A DNA stretch of 10,737 nucleotides from CAZXFH01 sp964640055 (GTDB lineage: Bacteria > Fidelibacterota > UBA2242 > JAFGTP01). The stretch is taken from the NCBI GenBank assembly GCA_964640055.1, contig CAZXFH010000075.1, positions 1-10,737 on the forward strand. Direction: 5' to 3'. Under the pieces are notes generated by a model. That model was not told the DNA's origin and did not search any database. It saw nothing but the letters and a program-made list of their open reading frames with translations. Made by a program: the position numbers and the translations under genes. This document shows positions 8,492 to 10,737 of this stretch, piece after piece (the stretch's first letter is position 1; each line of letters starts with the position of its first letter).

Positions 8492-9434
8492 TAGATGCTC
8501 CTCCTTCTTCGATTGTAAGTTGACGAAAGACATCTTCCAGGCTGGTTTTATGACGCGTCATTTCCAGGACGGTCCATTTATGATCCACGGCAAATTTAAA
8601 GATATCGGCCCGGGGATCTATTTCAGTCGGATATTCGATCTTTGCCCGGATTAAATTATCCTTAGCCTCCAGATCGCTGACCTTGATTTTTTGATCGAGA
8701 TCAGAGAGCTGCTGCACAGCTTCTTCGGTTGCCTGCGCTAATTCCATTTCCAGGAGGGTTTGTCCCCGGAAACTACTCATCAGCTCATCAATCGTACCAT
8801 CGGCAACCAACTCGCCTTTATTGATAATAATCATACGATCCGCAGTAGCCTGGATCTCCTGCAATACATGGCTGGAAATGATCACTGTTTTTTTAGCTCC
8901 CAGGGCTTTAATCAACTCTCTGATCTCCACGATCTGATTGGGGTCCAAACCAGTCGTCGGTTCATCTAAAATCAATATCTGGGGATCATGAATGATCGCC
9001 TGCGCCAGGCCGACCCGCTGGCGATACCCTTTGGAGAGCTCCCCGATCGGACGGTGGACGACTTCCCGGAGACCACATAAATCCAGTACCTCCTTGAGAC
9101 GATGTTTGAATTCCGCCATACTGAGCCGGCGAGCCTGGGCCACAAACTCCAGAAAATCGTAAACGCACATATCCTCATACAGCGGATTCTCTTCCGTTAA
9201 ATAACCGATCTGCTCACGAATCTGTTCGGAATCATCGCGGACATTGAGGTCATCAACAAATACATTGCCCTGGGTAGGGGCTAAATATGAGGTAATAATC
9301 CTGAGCGTAGTGGTTTTCCCGGCCCCATTGGGTCCCAGAAACCCCAGGATCTCACCATCCTGCACCGCGAAGTTGATTTGGTTTACGGCGCGAATCGCGC
9401 CATAGTCCTTGGTTAAATTTTCAATCCTTATCAT
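8481..9434 (-). CDS. ABC transporter ATP-binding protein, GldA-like
   Basis: The product has 317 residues. It has a complete nucleotide-binding domain: Walker A GPNGAGKTT (34-42), signature LSKGYRQR (133-140), Walker B ILILDEP (153-159, catalytic Glu158), D-loop GLDP (162-165) and switch His189 (SSHVL). The Q-loop region reads YLTEENPLY (78-86), with Glu where Gln is usual; this resembles the acidic version common in GldA-like ATPases. The extra C-terminal domain (about 215-317, ending near TSLEDVF) is of the type found in drug- and lipid-export CcmA/GldA ATPases. It is the first gene of the four-gene operon and energises the GldF-like permease at the cytoplasmic face of the inner membrane. 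The start is supported by AGGGAG (9447-9442), 7 nt upstream. The transported or mechanically coupled substrate cannot be deduced. Confidence 0.95.
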   Translation of the reverse strand: MIRIENLTKDYGAIRAVNQINFAVQDGEILGFLGPNGAGKTTTLRIITSYLAPTQGNVFVDDLNVRDDSEQIREQIGYLTEENPLYEDMCVYDFLEFVAQARRLSMAEFKHRLKEVLDLCGLREVVHRPIGELSKGYRQRVGLAQAIIHDPQILILDEPTTGLDPNQIVEIRELIKALGAKKTVIISSHVLQEIQATADRMIIINKGELVADGTIDELMSSFRGQTLLEMELAQATEEAVQQLSDLDQKIKVSDLEAKDNLIRAKIEYPTEIDPRADIFKFAVDHKWTVLEMTRHKTSLEDVFRQLTIEEGGASNEK

Positions 9435-9498
9435 AGATTCTCTCCCTATAAAAACCTGTTAACTTTTTCATCTCTCCAAAGAACCCTGCCGGTATTAA

Positions 9499-9526
9499 TT
9501 TATAGCTAACAAATTTAAATTTTCAA
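9499..9526 (-). promoter_or_regulatory. Promoter of the ABC / GldG-like operon
   Basis: On the minus strand, TTGAAA (9526-9521) and TATAAA (9504-9499) are separated by 16 nt. Transcription would begin near 9492, giving a leader of about 58 nt before the ATPase ATG. The spacer contains a perfect 12-bp AT palindrome, AAATTTAAATTT (9511-9522). The site argues that the ABC operon can be transcribed independently of the HD-GYP gene upstream. Confidence 0.55.
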
Positions 9527-9545
9527 AGTTCCAACTGCTGAAAAT
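9519..9545. repeat. Inverted repeat overlapping the -35 of the ABC operon promoter
   Basis: Arms ATTTTCA (9519-9525) and TGAAAAT (9539-9545) are complementary, and the space between them contains a nested AGT/ACT pair. It lies 18 nt past the HD-GYP stop and covers the -35 hexamer of the next promoter. It could be a weak terminator for the HD-GYP gene or an operator for the ABC operon. There is no clean T-run behind a GC-rich stem, so a strong intrinsic terminator is unlikely. Confidence 0.35.
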
Positions 9546-9562
9546 TAATAAAATATAGCCAA

Positions 9563-10471
9563 CTAACGCTGTTTTTGCGCCTGCCATCCCGGCGGCGGCA
9601 CCGGTTTTGTTATACTGGTTAAGGGATGTTCCGTCAACCGGTAAGTCACCGGATCAATTCGCTCCCCGGCTCTATTATATAATACTTTTACCTCCGGTCG
9701 TAAGGGGTTTTTCGCGGTGGTGCGCATAATCCGGGCCACCTCACCCGTATTTAATTCCACATAACAACCCACTGGATAAATAGAGATATGCTCTATCAAA
9801 GCTTTCAATAATTTCCGATCAAAGCGTTGTGCTTCCTGGTTCAGTATTTCGCTAACGCCCTCCGGCGGGACCAAAGCATCGCGATGTCCGCGAGGATGAA
9901 TCAGGGATTCATAGACATCGATCATGGATATGATACAAGCATCTGGTGCCATTTCGTTCTTTTTCAATCCCTGGGGAAATCCACTGCCATCACAACGCTC
10001 ATGATGCTGATATACCAATTCAGCGATAGTTTCATATTGGGGGTGACTATCCAAAATGGCTTTATACCCCAGAAAGGAATGCTTGCGAAAGTATAGGATT
10101 TCCTCGGTAGATAAGGAATCTTCATCTTTCTGCACAATTTCTTTGGGGATCTGAGCCCCCCCGATATCATGCACGATACCAGCCGCACAAATAGCCCTCA
10201 ATTCCTCGTGATCAGCACCGATTCCCTTCTTGAGAGTGGTGGCAAATATGGCCACATTAGCAGAATGAGAAATGGTAATATCATTAATATCATAGTAATT
10301 GACCGCATAAATATTCAAATCTTCGGAAAGTTCCATCTGCTGGACAACCTGCTCCGCCAGCGGCAATAAGTCCTGCAGATTAACTTTCCCGGCCGCCCGC
10401 AATTCCTGCTGCTTGTTCAGGATATAGCGTAACATTCTCTGATAAACTTTTTTGGCTTGAGCAGATACCAT
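9563..10471 (-). CDS. Stand-alone HD-GYP domain protein with altered HDIGK motif
   Basis: The product has 302 residues. HD-GYP proteins usually hydrolyse cyclic di-GMP or related cyclic dinucleotides in the cytoplasm. Here an N-terminal helical part of about 60 residues without a recognisable receiver or sensor domain precedes the HD-GYP core. Visible metal-site candidates are His69 (SHSAN), His101-Asp102 (VHDIG), His131 (RKHSFLG), His156-His157 (YQHHERCDGSGFP) and Asp185 (IDVYESL). The C-terminal region (IYPVGCYVELNTGEVARI, 231-248) is the usual HD-GYP tail. Two motif changes stand out: the Lys of HDIGK is Gly105, and GYP reads GFP (164-166). The Glu found four residues before the first His in trinuclear enzymes is Ile65, so a two-metal site is more likely. 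The metal ligands are kept, so activity is plausible but the specificity is uncertain. No clear Shine-Dalgarno precedes the ATG. Confidence 0.9.
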   Translation of the reverse strand: MVSAQAKKVYQRMLRYILNKQQELRAAGKVNLQDLLPLAEQVVQQMELSEDLNIYAVNYYDINDITISHSANVAIFATTLKKGIGADHEELRAICAAGIVHDIGGAQIPKEIVQKDEDSLSTEEILYFRKHSFLGYKAILDSHPQYETIAELVYQHHERCDGSGFPQGLKKNEMAPDACIISMIDVYESLIHPRGHRDALVPPEGVSEILNQEAQRFDRKLLKALIEHISIYPVGCYVELNTGEVARIMRTTAKNPLRPEVKVLYNRAGERIDPVTYRLTEHPLTSITKPVPPPGWQAQKQR

Positions 10472-10491
10472 TTTTCTGTTTTATTCAGGCC

Positions 10492-10509
10492 ATTATAATT
10501 GTAACAATT
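10492..10509 (-). promoter_or_regulatory. Probable -10 element of the HD-GYP gene abutting a palindrome
   Basis: On the minus strand TATAAT lies at 10497-10492, which would start transcription near 10485 and leave a leader of about 14 nt without a good Shine-Dalgarno. No convincing -35 is seen at 16-18 nt. Next to it is an odd-centred palindrome at 10497-10509 (AATTGT and ACAATT around one base), sharing one base with the -10. A repressor or activator site is possible but is only inferred from position and symmetry. Confidence 0.42.
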
Positions 10510-10675
10510 CCCATCCCAGCCGAAAATATAGGCATTAGTAATTAAAAATGCACCACTTAACTTGCAAAAAACAGCCCCGGCAGGAAACCATCTGACAGAC
10601 CCGTTACCCTCTTATATACATCAACAAGGAGGCCAGGATCCCAAGCAAGAATAGCTCATAAAAACCACTCCCGAG

Positions 10676-10697
10676 GCACTGTTTTAAGTAACAGTGC
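10676..10697. repeat. Perfect 8-bp inverted repeat with 6-nt loop
   Basis: GCACTGTT (10676-10683) and AACAGTGC (10690-10697) flank TTAAGT. Neither strand has a T-run directly after the stem, so it does not look like a standard intrinsic terminator; on the minus strand a T5 occurs only about 12 nt later. It may be an operator or an RNA hairpin upstream of the HD-GYP promoter, or belong to a gene beyond the right edge. The surrounding 10510-10737 holds no convincing gene. Confidence 0.4.
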
Positions 10698-10737
10698 ATA
10701 AATAACTATAAATAAGTATTGCGAATAATCGGTTGTT

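Noticed and set aside
8492..8533. Longer permease start at 8533 adding 14 residues
   Set aside because: The ATG at 8491 has a strong ribosome site at the right distance and gives a typical N-terminus; the longer start would overlap the ATPase gene by 53 nt and add an atypical charged stretch.
10160..10170. Run of seven G (minus strand) in the HD-GYP motif as a frameshift site
   Set aside because: The reading frame is correct for the HD-GYP family on both sides of the run, so no frameshift is needed.
10570..10595. GC-rich stretch followed by T6 on the minus strand as a possible terminator
   Set aside because: No stem of useful length forms; only a 3-bp GCC/GGC pairing with a 2-nt loop is possible.
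10626..10632. AAGGAGG on the plus strand resembling a ribosome site
   Set aside because: No start codon with an open frame follows at a usable distance.
10621..10659. Minus-strand 12-codon frame beginning MSYSCLGS
   Set aside because: It is very short, has only a weak purine stretch upstream and no recognisable leader-peptide features such as repeated codons before a terminator.
1..10737. CRISPR array, tRNA, rRNA, insertion sequence or prophage features
   Set aside because: No regularly spaced direct repeats, cloverleaf-like sequence, transposase motifs or terminal repeats were seen on either strand.

Overview
The window most likely comes from a Gram-negative bacterium of the FCB superphylum, in the neighbourhood of Calditrichota, Marinimicrobia, Ignavibacteria or KSB1-like lineages. 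Three things point there: a secreted protease ending in a type IX secretion sorting domain with a YPNPFN motif, an Oar-like TonB-dependent receptor with a carboxypeptidase-regulatory-like N-terminus, and a GldA/GldF/GldG-type ABC operon. This is inferred from protein style; no rRNA or other phylogenetic marker lies in the window.

Layout. Positions 1-1430 (minus) hold the N-terminal 476 codons of a TonB-dependent outer-membrane receptor whose C-terminus lies beyond the left edge. Positions 1431-1704 are a divergent intergenic region with a promoter on each strand; the plus-strand one would start transcription on the A of the protease ATG. Positions 1705-5532 (plus) encode a 1275-residue subtilisin-family (S8) multidomain protease. 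A strong bidirectional hairpin terminator at 5551-5583 separates it from a converging minus-strand operon. Read in transcription order, that operon is an ABC ATPase (9434-8481), an ABC-2 permease (8491-7775), a GldG-like auxiliary protein (7771-6155) and a short DUF4340 protein (6165-5644). Upstream and on the same strand, a stand-alone HD-GYP protein (10471-9563) appears to be a separate transcription unit. Positions 10472-10737 contain no gene, only its probable promoter and two inverted repeats.

How the genes work together. The four-gene ABC operon is tightly coupled: two 11-nt overlaps, a 3-nt gap, and strong Shine-Dalgarno sites placed inside upstream genes. It probably forms one inner-membrane machine in which the ATPase drives the permease, with two membrane-anchored proteins extending into the periplasm. 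Relatives include the gliding-associated GldAFG set, but the cargo or function cannot be read from sequence. The protease and receptor belong to the outer membrane and cell surface. The HD-GYP protein is a candidate cyclic-dinucleotide phosphodiesterase with an altered HDIGK motif.

I do not see a clear new defence, mobile or biosynthetic system. The points most worth a second look are the predicted leaderless protease mRNA, the atypical HD-GYP motif, the unusually short DUF4340 protein, and the inverted repeats at two promoters.
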